In this document: positions 52,793 to 61,477 of the stretch, piece by piece
How positions within the stretch are numbered: the first letter of the stretch is position 1
Layout of the letters: the number at the start of each line of letters is the position of its first letter
Source: Bog-793 sp963823945
Lineage (GTDB): Bacteria; Actinomycetota; Acidimicrobiia; Acidimicrobiales; Bog-793
Length of the DNA: 64,000 nt
Direction: 5' to 3'
Assembly: GCA_963823945.1 (NCBI GenBank)
Contig: CAWGNK010000003.1
Coordinates: 248,001 to 312,000, forward strand
Position numbers and translations under genes: made by a program
Notes under the pieces: model-generated
What the model was told of the DNA's origin: nothing
The model's input: only the letters and a program-made list of their open reading frames with translations
The model's database searches: none

Positions 52793-52798
52793 AGGGTA
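52793..52798 (-). promoter_or_regulatory. Candidate -10 of a leaderless pcnA transcript
   Basis: TACCCT on the minus strand lies eight bases before the GTG at 52784, in the 123-base divergent gap with the DUF6049 gene, whose own GTG has a GGAGG site instead. Confidence 0.4.
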
Positions 52799-52907
52799 GC
52801 CTGCGCCCCGCCCCGGCCGCCGGACTGGCGCGGTCCCGCCTGACCTGGGAATCGGCCCGACAGTAGGCTCCCGTCGAACCGGGTTCGATCGGAGGCCACC
52901 GCCACCC

Positions 52908-55025
52908 GTGGTCAGTGAACACTCATCGGTCGGCGCCATCTCGGCGCGCGCCACCGCCGTCGCCTCGGCGCTGGCGCTGGCGCTTGTCGTCGTGATCACG
53001 CCGGTGGCACCTGCCGCGACGGCGACTGCCCACCCTGGAGGACGCACCGCTGTCTCGCTCGTCTCGCAGACCGACTGGGTCACCGGATCCCGCATGTCGC
53101 TCGACGTCGCGATCCACTCACCCGTTGCGCGAGCCCACCTCGGCCTCAAGCTCACGGTCTACTCCCGTCTGACGAGCCGCTACGCGTTCGGCCTTTCCGA
53201 ATCCGGGCAGCTCGCACCGACCGAGCTCGTCCTCGACTCGACGCCGATCATTCCCCTGCGTGTCCTCCACGTGACCGGGACCGGTGTCCTCGGCGTCGCG
53301 ATGCGGGTCCGCCTCACCGATTCCGCCGCCGCCAAACCGGGCGCGCTCGGATCACCCGGCCTCGCCCTCGACTGCGCGCCGCTCTCCTGCGACGGCGTCT
53401 ACCCGCTCGACGTGGCCGTCGTCGACACGGCGCTTGGCACGCGCCTCGCCTCGTTCACGACGTACCTCGTCTACGTCGCAGGTGAGCCGGGGTCGATCCC
53501 GTTACGGGTCGCCCTCGTCCTGCCGTTCGGCTCGGCCCCTGCCCTCGCCGCCTCGGGGGCTTCCGCGCTCACGTCGGGCGAGATCACCTCCCTCGCCGCC
53601 ACACTCGCCACGATCGGGCACGACGCCGGAACCCGGGTGACGCTCGAGGTCTACCCGCAACTGCTCCTGGCGCTCGCCGAGTCGCGATCGCCCATGGCCG
53701 CCGTGGTCCTCGGCGAGCTTCGCGCCCTCGCCGAGCAGAAGAGTGGCGCACCCTCGCTCGAGTTCCTCGAGGCGCCGTTCACCCCGGTGAGCCTCGACGA
53801 GCTCACCGCGGCCGGGTTGGGTCGCGAGTTCCCGCGTCAGCTCGACCGGGCCGCGCAGGTGTTCCGGAGGTTGCTTCGGGCGACCCCACCCCAGGGCGTC
53901 TACCTCTCGACGACGCCGCTCGACGACGCCAGTCTCGCCGCGCTCGCCCGCAACAGCATCGAGCGGGTCGTCATCCCGGCGACGGGTCTGCCCACGAGCA
54001 AGTCGATGTCCCAGACCGCGCCCCTGAGAATGATGCCCTCCGCCGCGCGGCCCTCAGCGAGCACCCTCCGGCTCTCGGCCCTCGTCGCCGACCCGGCCCT
54101 GGCGGCCCACTTCGCCTCGAGCGCCCAGCCCGCGCTGGCCGCCCACCAATTCCTCGCCGAGATCGCGCTCGTCTACTTCGAGCAGCCCTTCGGCCAGCAG
54201 GCCCGTGGCGTGGTCGTCGCGCCGGCGACGATGCCCAGATCGCCGGCGTTCCTGTCGGACCTGCTCGAGGGCCTTGAGGCGAGTCCGATCGCCGAGCAGT
54301 CAACCGTGGCTTCGGTGTTCTCGGCCGTCCCGGTCGGAGCGAACGGCGGGGTTTCCCGCGTCACCGCGGTGCGCGCCGGTACGACGTCCTCCTACGCCTT
54401 CGCCTCGGCCGTCGGGAACGCCCTCTCGACGGTCGATGCACTCGCCTCGATCGTCCCGGGTGACGCCGCGTTCCTGTCCCGTGCCGGGGACGCCACGCTG
54501 CTTGCCGAGACGGCCGGGCTCCGACGGGACGCCTGGATGCGTTACGCCGCCGAACCGTTCGTCTTGATTGGCCAGATCGAGCATGCGATCTCGCTCGCGG
54601 GAGCCCGGACCGTGACGCTCACGCAGCGCAAAGCCAAGGTCCCGCTCACGATCGTCGCCGCCTTCCCGAGCCCGATCCACGCAACACTCATGCTCTCGAG
54701 CAGCACCCTCGCGATCGCGTCGCGCTTCTTCAGCCTGCCCATCGTGCTCGCGCACAAGAACTCGCCCTTCGAGATCCCGGTGATCGCGCGCACGTCGGGC
54801 GTGTCGACGCTCACCATCGAGCTCGTCTCGCCCCGGGGCGGAATCGTGCTGTTCGAGCACGTCTACACGATCCGCTCCACGGCCTTCTCCGTCGTCGCGG
54901 TGGCGCTGTCGGTCGCCGCCCTGATCGTGCTCGCGCTCTGGTGGCTGCGCTCCCATCTCCGGCGCAGACGACGAGCCGCGACCGAACGGGCCGGAATCGA
55001 GCTCGGCGTGGCAAACAGCGAGTGA
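52908..55025 (+). CDS. DUF6049-like secreted membrane-anchored protein (Rv3909 type)
   Basis: 705 aa. A signal peptide covers about residues 12-42, then about 610 extracellular residues of low hydrophobicity with short beta-rich stretches, one C-terminal transmembrane helix (about 660-683) and an Arg-rich cytoplasmic tail. It sits directly before murJ, as Rv3909 precedes the MviN homologue in M. tuberculosis. A role in lipid II flipping or cell-wall assembly is inferred from this conserved pairing only. GTG at 52908 follows a GGAGG site 13 bases upstream. Confidence 0.8.
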   Translation: MVSEHSSVGAISARATAVASALALALVVVITPVAPAATATAHPGGRTAVSLVSQTDWVTGSRMSLDVAIHSPVARAHLGLKLTVYSRLTSRYAFGLSESGQLAPTELVLDSTPIIPLRVLHVTGTGVLGVAMRVRLTDSAAAKPGALGSPGLALDCAPLSCDGVYPLDVAVVDTALGTRLASFTTYLVYVAGEPGSIPLRVALVLPFGSAPALAASGASALTSGEITSLAATLATIGHDAGTRVTLEVYPQLLLALAESRSPMAAVVLGELRALAEQKSGAPSLEFLEAPFTPVSLDELTAAGLGREFPRQLDRAAQVFRRLLRATPPQGVYLSTTPLDDASLAALARNSIERVVIPATGLPTSKSMSQTAPLRMMPSAARPSASTLRLSALVADPALAAHFASSAQPALAAHQFLAEIALVYFEQPFGQQARGVVVAPATMPRSPAFLSDLLEGLEASPIAEQSTVASVFSAVPVGANGGVSRVTAVRAGTTSSYAFASAVGNALSTVDALASIVPGDAAFLSRAGDATLLAETAGLRRDAWMRYAAEPFVLIGQIEHAISLAGARTVTLTQRKAKVPLTIVAAFPSPIHATLMLSSSTLAIASRFFSLPIVLAHKNSPFEIPVIARTSGVSTLTIELVSPRGGIVLFEHVYTIRSTAFSVVAVALSVAALIVLALWWLRSHLRRRRRAATERAGIELGVANSE

Positions 55026-56695
55026 CCCAACCGTCGTCACCTGCCGACGGGATTGGCGTCCTCGGTAGTCGTTCGCGCGCGAAACGGCTCGCGCGGGCTT
55101 CGCTCGGCACAGGGATCGGGACTGTCGCCTCCCGGATGACGGGGCTGGCGCGGCTTGTCGTGCTCGCCTACGCGCTCGGCGGGTCACGCCTCGCCGACTC
55201 CTTCAACCTCGCGAACAACACGCCGAACGCCGTGCACGACCTCGTCCTGGGGGGCGTGCTCGCGGCGACCTTCGTCCCGGTGTTCGTCGAGCGGCTGTCC
55301 ACCCGGACCGAGAAGGAGGCCACCGAGTCGATCTCGGCGGTCGTCACGATGGCGTGCGTCGTCCTCGTCCTCGCGACGATCGCCTTCGTCGCCGCGGCGC
55401 CCGCGCTCATTACGCTCTTCACCTTCGGCAAGGCGACACCGGCCGAGCACGGCGTCGCCGTGGAGCTGCTCCGGTTCTTCGCGCCGCAGCTGCTCTTCTA
55501 CGGCGCGATCAGTCTCATGTCGGCGGTGCTCGCGACACGCGACCGTTTCGGAGCCGTCGGGTTCGTCCCTGTCGTCAACAACCTCGTGGGGATCGGCATC
55601 CTCTCAGCCTTCGCCGTCTTCGCGCGGCACGCGACCATCTCCCAGGTCCAGCACGACCACGGCCTGCTCGTCCTTCTGGGCGTCGGCACGACGCTTGGCG
55701 TCGCCCTCCAGGCCGCCGCACTGGTCCCTTCACTGCGCCGGGCACACGTGAGGCTCCGCTTCCGCTGGCGCCCGCACGACCCGGCGATCCGCATGATCGT
55801 TCGCCTTTCGGGGTGGACGTTCGGCTTCGTGATCGCGAACCAGATCGCCCTGTTCGTCGTGCTCGCGCTCGAGTTCCACGTCGGTACCGGCGCGGTCAGC
55901 GCCTACACCTACGCGTACGCCTTCTTCCAGTTCCCCTTCGCCGTCGTCGCGACGTCGGTCATCAACGTCACCTCACCGGACCTCGCGCGGCTGCGCACGG
56001 CGCGCCTGTGGCACCAGCTCGGCCTCCGTTTCGGGGGCGCGCTGCGCCAGGTCCTTGCGCTCATCCTGCCCGCCACAGTCGGGTACCTGATCCTCGCCCG
56101 CCAGACGATGGCGCTCATGCTCCAGCACGGCAACGAAAGCGCGGCGGCCGCCCACCTGACGGCGTCGGTGCTCGTGCTGTTCGCGCTCGGACTCCCGGGT
56201 TTCTGCGTGTTCTTCCTTGCGACCCGCGCCTTCCAGGCGATGCAGGACACCCGGACGGCCTTCGTCCTGTACGTGCTCGAGAACGGCCTGAACATTCTCG
56301 TGGCCGTGCTGCTGTACCGACCCCTCGGTGTGCGGGGGCTGGCGTTGTCGTACTCGATCGCCTACACGATCGCCGCGGTCGCCGCGCTGGCGGTGCTGCG
56401 TGAACGGCTCGGGACCATCGGTGGCCGGACGTTGTTGTCCTCGACGGCGCGCTCGCTCGTCTTGAGCCTCGTGATGGCCTTCGCGGTGGCCCTCGTCGTC
56501 GCCGTCGTCGGCACCGGCTACGGGATCGGCGGCTGGATCCGGCTGCTCGTCGCGATCGCCGCGGGCGCCGCCGTCTACCTCGGTGCCGCAGGTGTCGCGG
56601 CGACCATCCACGCCTGGCAGACTTCGCGGCGGACCGCCCGCCAGCCGTCCGGACCCACAAAGGGGAGCCATGGCAACTATCCGCATCGTCACTGA
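55022..56695 (+). CDS. murJ: MurJ (MviN) lipid II flippase
   Basis: 557 aa from GTG at 55022, overlapping the DUF6049 gene as GTGA. It is a MOP-superfamily membrane protein with about 14 helices. Conserved segments include SRMTGLARLVVLAYALG near the N-terminus and PNAVHDLVLGGVLAATFVPVF. It moves lipid-linked peptidoglycan precursors across the membrane. The cytoplasmic pseudokinase domain fused to MviN in mycobacteria is absent, so coupling to PknB would depend on other partners such as CwlM. The 3' end overlaps degV by 26 bases. Confidence 0.93.
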   Translation: MTQPSSPADGIGVLGSRSRAKRLARASLGTGIGTVASRMTGLARLVVLAYALGGSRLADSFNLANNTPNAVHDLVLGGVLAATFVPVFVERLSTRTEKEATESISAVVTMACVVLVLATIAFVAAAPALITLFTFGKATPAEHGVAVELLRFFAPQLLFYGAISLMSAVLATRDRFGAVGFVPVVNNLVGIGILSAFAVFARHATISQVQHDHGLLVLLGVGTTLGVALQAAALVPSLRRAHVRLRFRWRPHDPAIRMIVRLSGWTFGFVIANQIALFVVLALEFHVGTGAVSAYTYAYAFFQFPFAVVATSVINVTSPDLARLRTARLWHQLGLRFGGALRQVLALILPATVGYLILARQTMALMLQHGNESAAAAHLTASVLVLFALGLPGFCVFFLATRAFQAMQDTRTAFVLYVLENGLNILVAVLLYRPLGVRGLALSYSIAYTIAAVAALAVLRERLGTIGGRTLLSSTARSLVLSLVMAFAVALVVAVVGTGYGIGGWIRLLVAIAAGAAVYLGAAGVAATIHAWQTSRRTARQPSGPTKGSHGNYPHRH

Positions 56696-57509
56696 CAACG
56701 GGTGCGATCTGCCCGAGGATCTCCTCGCCGAGCGCGGCGTCACCGCCGTCCCGCTCGAAGTGCGGCTCGGCAAGACCGGCGCCATCTCACTGACGGGGCT
56801 CTCGCCCGAGGAGTTCTGGAAGATCGCCTCCAAGTCCGACGCCCTCGCCGAGACCTCCGCCCCCGCGCCGGGGGCGTTCCACGACGCCTTCGCCGCCGCC
56901 GCTGCCGACGGTTGCGCCGGCGTCATCTGCGTCACCCTCTCCTCGGGGCTGTCCGCCACCTACCAGGCGGCCCTCGCCGGAGCCGAGGCGTTCCAGGGGA
57001 GGTTCCCCATCGCGGTCATCGACTCACTCGTCGCCTCGGTTGCCGAGGGACTGCTCGTCCTGGAAGCGGCCGACCTCGTCGAGTCCGGCGCCGATTTCGC
57101 GACCGCGGTGAGCACCGTCCGGGCCGAGGTCCCGAAGGCCCTCGTCTTCGGCACGACCCAGACGCTCGACTACCTGCGCCGGGGCGGGCGGATCGGCAGC
57201 GCCGCGGCCTTCTTCGGCGGTCTGCTGTCGATCAAGCCGGTGATCACGGTGCGCGACGGCGTCGTCGTCGGCGAGTCGCGCCAGCGCACGCGGGCCCACT
57301 CGCTCGAGTACCTGGCCGGCAAGCTGAAAGAGATCGGCCCCATCAAACGGCTGGCCGTCGGCCACGCCGAAGCCGACGACATCGACCACTTCCTCGACCT
57401 GACCGATCCGTTCTTCCCCCGGGCCGACACCCTCGTCGCCTGCATCGGACCGGTCATCGGCGCCCACACCGGCCCGGGCACCATCGCGATGTGCCCGGTC
57501 CTCAGCTGA
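56670..57509 (+). CDS. DegV family fatty-acid-binding protein
   Basis: 279 aa. The DegV fold begins IRIVTDNGCDLPEDL and contains CVTLSSGLSATYQAA and LDYLRRGGRIGSAAAFFGG, which bind a fatty acid carboxylate. Family members (FakB) deliver fatty acids to a kinase (FakA) in other bacteria; no fakA is in this window. ATG at 56670 is preceded by AAAGGGGAG and lies inside the murJ 3' end. Confidence 0.9.
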   Translation: MATIRIVTDNGCDLPEDLLAERGVTAVPLEVRLGKTGAISLTGLSPEEFWKIASKSDALAETSAPAPGAFHDAFAAAAADGCAGVICVTLSSGLSATYQAALAGAEAFQGRFPIAVIDSLVASVAEGLLVLEAADLVESGADFATAVSTVRAEVPKALVFGTTQTLDYLRRGGRIGSAAAFFGGLLSIKPVITVRDGVVVGESRQRTRAHSLEYLAGKLKEIGPIKRLAVGHAEADDIDHFLDLTDPFFPRADTLVACIGPVIGAHTGPGTIAMCPVLS

Positions 57510-57542
57510 TGGCGAGTTCCCCCACCGCTCCCCGCCCTGCCG

Positions 57543-57548
57543 TAACCT
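57543..57548 (+). promoter_or_regulatory. Candidate -10 of a leaderless transcript for the small membrane protein and trxB
   Basis: TAACCT ends seven bases before the ATG at 57556, in the 46-base gap after degV, with no ribosome binding site between. Confidence 0.35.
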
Positions 57549-57555
57549 CGCGGCC

Positions 57556-57885
57556 ATGAAGCGCGACGAGAACTCCTCCGACAACCAGGACTGGGCGGCC
57601 AGAGTCGCCGGGGCGGTCGACCTGCTCGTCGGCGACGTCCGTGACCGCGCGCTCCACCCGATCTTCGTCGCCGTGCGCGTGGTCGTGCTCGCGTCGATCG
57701 TCCTCACGCTTGTCCTCGCCGCGGTGACGGTCGGCACGGTCGGTCTTGTCCGGCTGTTCGACACCTCGGTCTTCGCCGGGCGGGCCTGGGCGACGGATCT
57801 TGTCTTCGGTGGAATCTTCCTCGTCGCCGGGATGTTGTGCTGGGCACACAGCGGACGACCGAGGAAGAGGACGGCTGGTGACTGA
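57556..57885 (+). CDS. Small two-helix membrane protein of unknown function
   Basis: 109 aa. A charged N-terminus of about 33 residues (KRDENSSDNQDW...) is followed by two transmembrane helices (about 36-63 and 77-97) and a short basic tail. I do not recognise a family. It overlaps trxB by eight bases, so the two are coupled. It occupies the place where sigM lies in mycobacteria, but shows no sigma-factor or anti-sigma motif. Confidence 0.75.
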   Translation: MKRDENSSDNQDWAARVAGAVDLLVGDVRDRALHPIFVAVRVVVLASIVLTLVLAAVTVGTVGLVRLFDTSVFAGRAWATDLVFGGIFLVAGMLCWAHSGRPRKRTAGD

Positions 57886-58882
57886 CCTGGGACCCCGAGG
57901 GGCGCGACCTGCCCAATCGGCCGACGACGTCCGCGACGTCGTGGTCATTGGTTCCGGCCCGGCCGGGCTGACCGCCGGCGTCTACCTCGCCCGCGCCGAC
58001 CTGCACCCCCTGGTCATCGCCGGTGAGCCCTCGTCGACAAGCGACCAGCCCGGCGGCCAGCTGATGCTGACGACCGAGGTCGAGAACTTCCCGGGCTTCC
58101 CCGAAGGCGTGCTCGGCCCGGACCTGATGGAGCGCTTCCGCGTCCAGGCCGAGCGCTTCGGCGCCGAGATCGTCACCGCCAAGGTCTCGCGAGTCGACCT
58201 CGGCTCGCCGCCATTCGGGGTGTGGACCGGTGACCCCGGGCGCGCCGCGCCGGACCACCGGGTGCGATCGGTAGTCATCGCCACCGGCGCCCGGGCCCTC
58301 GCCCTCGGCGTGCCCGGCGAGGCCAAGCTCACCGGCCACGGGGTCTCGACCTGCGCGACCTGTGACGGCTTCTTCTTCCGGGACCAGCCCATCGCCGTCG
58401 TCGGCGGGGGCGACTCCGCGCTCGAGGAGGCGACCTTCCTGTCGCGCTTCGCCAGCTCCGTCGTCGTCGTCCACCGGCGCCGTCAGCTGCGCGCGTCAAA
58501 GATCATGCAGGCCAGGGCGTTCGCCGACCCGAAGATCTCCTTCATCTACGACGCCGTCGTGACCGAGGTCCTCGGGGACGACAAGCTCACCGGTCTGCGC
58601 CTGGCCGACGTCGTCACCGGGGAGACGCGCGAGCTCGCCGTCGACGGCTGTTTCGTCGCGATCGGCCACGCGCCCAACACCGACCTGTTCGCGGGGCAGA
58701 TCGAGATGGACGGGGCGGGCTACATCCGCACGCACGACGGCTCGTCGACGAGCGTCGCCGGCGTCTTCGCCTGCGGCGACGTCCAGGACCACGTCTACCG
58801 CCAGGCGATCACCGCGGCCGGCTCGGGCTGCATGGCGGCGCTCGACGTCGACCGCTACCTCGCCACCCAGGGGTCACGTTGA
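57878..58882 (+). CDS. trxB: Thioredoxin reductase TrxB
   Basis: 334 aa from GTG at 57878; the frame is open further back through the preceding gene but the FAD motif IGSGPAGLTAGVYLARA already lies about 22 residues in. The redox pair is in STCATCDGFFF (near Cys159 and Cys162), the NADPH motif is GGGDSALEEATFL, and GVFACGDVQD closes the FAD site. It reduces TrxA, encoded about 100 bases downstream. Confidence 0.95.
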   Translation: MTDLGPRGARPAQSADDVRDVVVIGSGPAGLTAGVYLARADLHPLVIAGEPSSTSDQPGGQLMLTTEVENFPGFPEGVLGPDLMERFRVQAERFGAEIVTAKVSRVDLGSPPFGVWTGDPGRAAPDHRVRSVVIATGARALALGVPGEAKLTGHGVSTCATCDGFFFRDQPIAVVGGGDSALEEATFLSRFASSVVVVHRRRQLRASKIMQARAFADPKISFIYDAVVTEVLGDDKLTGLRLADVVTGETRELAVDGCFVAIGHAPNTDLFAGQIEMDGAGYIRTHDGSSTSVAGVFACGDVQDHVYRQAITAAGSGCMAALDVDRYLATQGSR

Positions 58883-58894
58883 GGGCGGCCGGGC

Positions 58895-58910
58895 CGGGGG
58901 AATGCCCCCG
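58895..58910. terminator. Small GC hairpin between trxB and trxA
   Basis: CGGGGG and CCCCCG enclose a four-base AATG loop 13 bases after trxB. It may attenuate or terminate trxB transcription before trxA, which has its own strong ribosome binding site. Confidence 0.3.
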
Positions 58911-58988
58911 CACCGCCAGCTGTTCTACTGGGGGCGTCCCCTCTGCGGCGACCGCCGCGAGAACCCGAGTTGGCAAAGGAGGACAGCG

Positions 58989-59315
58989 GTGTCGGCAACA
59001 ACACCAGCGGTGACGGACAGCACCTTCGACGAGGAGGTGGCCCGCTCCGACACGCCGGTCCTCGTCGACTTCTGGGCCGAGTGGTGCGGGCCCTGCTTGG
59101 CGATCGCGCCGATCCTCGAGGAGATCGCCGCCGAGAAGGCGGGGAGCCTCCGCGTCGTGAAGCTCAACGTCGACGACAACGTCGCCACCGCTCGTCGCTT
59201 CGAGGTGATGAGCATCCCGACGCTGATCCTTTTCAAAGGCGGCGAAATCCAGGCGCGCATCGTCGGCGCAAAGGGCAAGACCGCGCTGCTTTCGGACATC
59301 GACCCGCACCTCTAG
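58989..59315 (+). CDS. trxA: Thioredoxin TrxA
   Basis: 108 aa from GTG at 58989, preceded by AAAGGAGG six to seven bases upstream. The active site WCGPC has Cys33 and Cys36, in VLVDFWAEWCGPC, with the cis-proline in SIPTLILFKGG. The earlier open frame from 58902 is not supported because it runs through the ribosome binding site. It reduces protein disulfides and is served by TrxB. Confidence 0.95.
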   Translation: MSATTPAVTDSTFDEEVARSDTPVLVDFWAEWCGPCLAIAPILEEIAAEKAGSLRVVKLNVDDNVATARRFEVMSIPTLILFKGGEIQARIVGAKGKTALLSDIDPHL

Positions 59316-59363
59316 GGGCGGTTCGGGCCGGGTGGGCCGCTCACCGGGCCGCGCGCGCCCACC

Positions 59364-59369
59364 TAGCAT
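59364..59369 (+). promoter_or_regulatory. Candidate -10 of a leaderless cwlM transcript
   Basis: TAGCAT ends six bases before the GTG at 59376 in a 60-base gap after trxA; no ribosome binding site is present. Confidence 0.4.
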
Positions 59370-59375
59370 GTCCCC

Positions 59376-60386
59376 GTGGCCGACGAGCAACCCAGGCACC
59401 TCGACGCCTCGTCGTTGCCGTTGCGGCGGGGTGACACTGGCGAGGCCGTCGCCGATCTCCAGAGGCGCCTCGGCGAGCTCGGCTTTGCCGGCGACGACCC
59501 CTCCGGCGTCTTCACCGACGCCACCGTCCAGGCCGTCCGCGCCTTCCAGGCTGACCGGGGTCTCACCGTCGACGGCCGCTGCGACGCGCAGACCTGGTCG
59601 GCGGTTGTCGAGGCGGGCTTCGAGCTGGGCTCGCGCCTTTTGTACCGGAAGACGCCGATGCTGCGCGGCGACGACGTCGCCGAACTCCAACGCCAGCTGA
59701 GCCGCCTCGGCTTCGATACGGGGCGCGTCGACGGGATCTTCGGCGACCAGACCACCACCGCCCTCATGGACTTCCAGCGCAACGCCGGGCTCCTCGCCGA
59801 CGGCATCCTGGGGCGGCGCACGCTCGACGAGCTCGAGCGGTTCTCGATCCGGGCCGGCGCCTCGGGACTTGTCACACCCCTGCGGGAGCGCCTCGCCGTG
59901 GCCCGCGGCCCCTCGGACCTGCACGGCCGGCGGATCGCCGTCGCCGAGCCGGGGGGTTTCGCGACGGGGGCCAGCGCGGTGTGCCGGGCGCTGCGCGACG
60001 CCGGCGCGGCCGCGGCCCTGTCGTTCTCGCACCCCGACCCCTCGCGCCAGGCCGCCGAGGCCAACGCGACCGAGGTGGACTGCCTCATCGGCCTCGTCCT
60101 CGTCCCCGAGGTCCGCTCGTGCACGACCGCCTACTACCGGGGCTTCCGTTATGAGTCGGCGGCGAGCCGGCGCCTTGCCGAGCTCGTGCAGGGTGAACTT
60201 CCCGCCGCGCTCGGCCTCGCCGACGGAGGCATCGCCGGAATGGCGCTGCCGATCCTGCGCGAGACACGCATGCCCGCCGTCGAAATCCAGCTCGGCGCGC
60301 CGGAACTCGTCATCCCCAGGACGGTGGAACTTGCCCGGGTGGTCGTCGGCGCCCTGACCCGCTGGGTTGGTGCGGCCTGGGAGTGA
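59376..60386 (+). CDS. cwlM: CwlM-like peptidoglycan-binding pseudo-amidase
   Basis: 336 aa cytoplasmic protein with no signal peptide. Two PG_binding_1 repeats (about 15-75 and 88-155; the second has LQRQLSRLGFDTGRVDGIFG) precede an amidase_3-like domain (about 180-330) that still shows SAASRRLAELVQGEL and LPILRETRMPAVEIQLG. The zinc ligands of true amidases are lost: DPGHGG is replaced by AEPGGF, the SIHAN region by LVLVPE, and the final VELGF by IQLGA. In mycobacteria CwlM is a PknB substrate that activates MurA and contacts FhaA and MurJ. Position between trxA and parB agrees. Confidence 0.88.
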   Translation: MADEQPRHLDASSLPLRRGDTGEAVADLQRRLGELGFAGDDPSGVFTDATVQAVRAFQADRGLTVDGRCDAQTWSAVVEAGFELGSRLLYRKTPMLRGDDVAELQRQLSRLGFDTGRVDGIFGDQTTTALMDFQRNAGLLADGILGRRTLDELERFSIRAGASGLVTPLRERLAVARGPSDLHGRRIAVAEPGGFATGASAVCRALRDAGAAAALSFSHPDPSRQAAEANATEVDCLIGLVLVPEVRSCTTAYYRGFRYESAASRRLAELVQGELPAALGLADGGIAGMALPILRETRMPAVEIQLGAPELVIPRTVELARVVVGALTRWVGAAWE

Positions 60387-60395
60387 TCGCGCTCC

Positions 60396-60424
60396 ATCCA
60401 CAAGCTGTGCATGAGCTTGTGGAT
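60396..60424. terminator. 11-bp inverted repeat between convergent cwlM and parB
   Basis: ATCCACAAGCT and AGCTTGTGGAT form a perfect 11-bp stem around a seven-base loop, ten bases after cwlM. Bidirectional termination is the simplest role. Read on either strand the arms contain ATCCACA, the core of a DnaA box. Confidence 0.5.
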
Positions 60425-60471
60425 CAACTTCCACCGACGCGTTAGCGCAGTGCGGTCGCGCGCCCGTCATC

Positions 60472-60499
60472 CGGTTGTCGCCGTGCGGTTGTCGACGTG
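60472..60499 (+). repeat. 14-base tandem repeat in the cwlM-parB gap
   Basis: CGGTTGTCGCCGTG is followed directly by CGGTTGTCGACGTG, differing at one base. The TTGTCGAC core resembles a weak DnaA box. Function unknown. Confidence 0.55.
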
Positions 60500-60520
60500 T
60501 ATTCGCCCTGTTAGATAGGT

Positions 60521-60544
60521 ATATTGGCAACTCCATGCCAATAT
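60521..60544. repeat. AT-rich 9-bp inverted repeat before the parB 3' end
   Basis: ATATTGGCA and TGCCAATAT flank six bases. The element is strikingly AT-rich for this genome. It lies 30 bases from the parB stop and could be a terminator for parB or a protein-binding site. Confidence 0.5.
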
Positions 60545-60574
60545 TGTCCCAAGACCCGGCGGCGGGTCGAACCT

Positions 60575-61477
60575 TCAGGCGCGACTTGAGGGTTCCCCGA
60601 TCATCAACCGGTAGATCCGCTCGAGGTCCTCGAGGGTCGAGAAATCGACCGTCACCCGGCCGCGGTTGGCCCGCATCTCGACCCGTACCCGGGTGTTCAG
60701 GTACTCGGCCAGGAGCTCCTCGAGCTCGAGCACCCCGGGCGGCCGAAGCCCTGGCGGTTTCGGCCCTGGCGACGTCGGGCGTCCCGGTACGGACGGCTCC
60801 GGGGCTGGGGCCTCCATGAGGTCGTGGACGACCTGCTCGAGGGTGCGGACGGACAAGCCCTCGGTGACGGTCCGCCCGGCCATCGACTCCTGCAACTCAC
60901 GGTCCGGTGTCATGAGCAGCGCCCGGGCGTGCCCCGCCGAGAGCTGGCCGTCACGGATGAACCGCTGCACCGTGGGGGGGAGCTGCAACAGACGCAGCGC
61001 GTTCGAGACGGCGGCACGGCTCTTGCCGACCCTGCGCGCCACGGTCTCGTGCGTGAGATGGAAGTCTTCGATCAGCTGCTGGTAGGCAGCGGCCTCGTCG
61101 AGCGGGTTCAGATCCTCCCGGTGCAGGTTCTCGACGAGGGCCTGTTCCAGGCTCGCGGCGTCGTCGGCGTCCTGGACGAGCGCCGGGATGGAGAGCAGCC
61201 CGGCGCGGCGTGCCGCCCGGCAGCGGCGCTCGCCGGCGATCAGCTCATACTCGCCCTCCCCGACCTCACGCACGAGGACGGGCTGGAGAACACCGACGGC
61301 CCGGATGGAGTCGACGAGCGCGGCGAGTGCCTCCTCGTCGAAGTGGGTGCGCGGCTGGAACTGGTTCGGCTTGATCCTGGCGAGGGCGACCTCCCTCAAC
61401 CCGGACGCCGAGACGTGCGTCGTCTCGGTCGGGATGAGCGCCCCGAGGCCCCGCCCGAGGCCGCTACGCCGGGCCAC
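60575..61477 (-). CDS. parB: ParB chromosome-partitioning CTPase/DNA-binding protein
   Basis: 300 aa. The N-terminus GLGRGLGALIP is the ParA-interacting peptide, and LIAGERRCRAAR is the CTP-binding patch II. SLEQALVENLHREDLNPLDEA and the KSRAAVSNALRLLQLP helix-turn-helix bind parS. A proline-rich linker (about 225-250) leads to the dimerising C-terminus. The start overlaps the parA stop by 14 bases. A parS-like site lies about 1 kb away. Confidence 0.96.
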   Translation of the reverse strand: MARRSGLGRGLGALIPTETTHVSASGLREVALARIKPNQFQPRTHFDEEALAALVDSIRAVGVLQPVLVREVGEGEYELIAGERRCRAARRAGLLSIPALVQDADDAASLEQALVENLHREDLNPLDEAAAYQQLIEDFHLTHETVARRVGKSRAAVSNALRLLQLPPTVQRFIRDGQLSAGHARALLMTPDRELQESMAGRTVTEGLSVRTLEQVVHDLMEAPAPEPSVPGRPTSPGPKPPGLRPPGVLELEELLAEYLNTRVRVEMRANRGRVTVDFSTLEDLERIYRLMIGEPSSRA

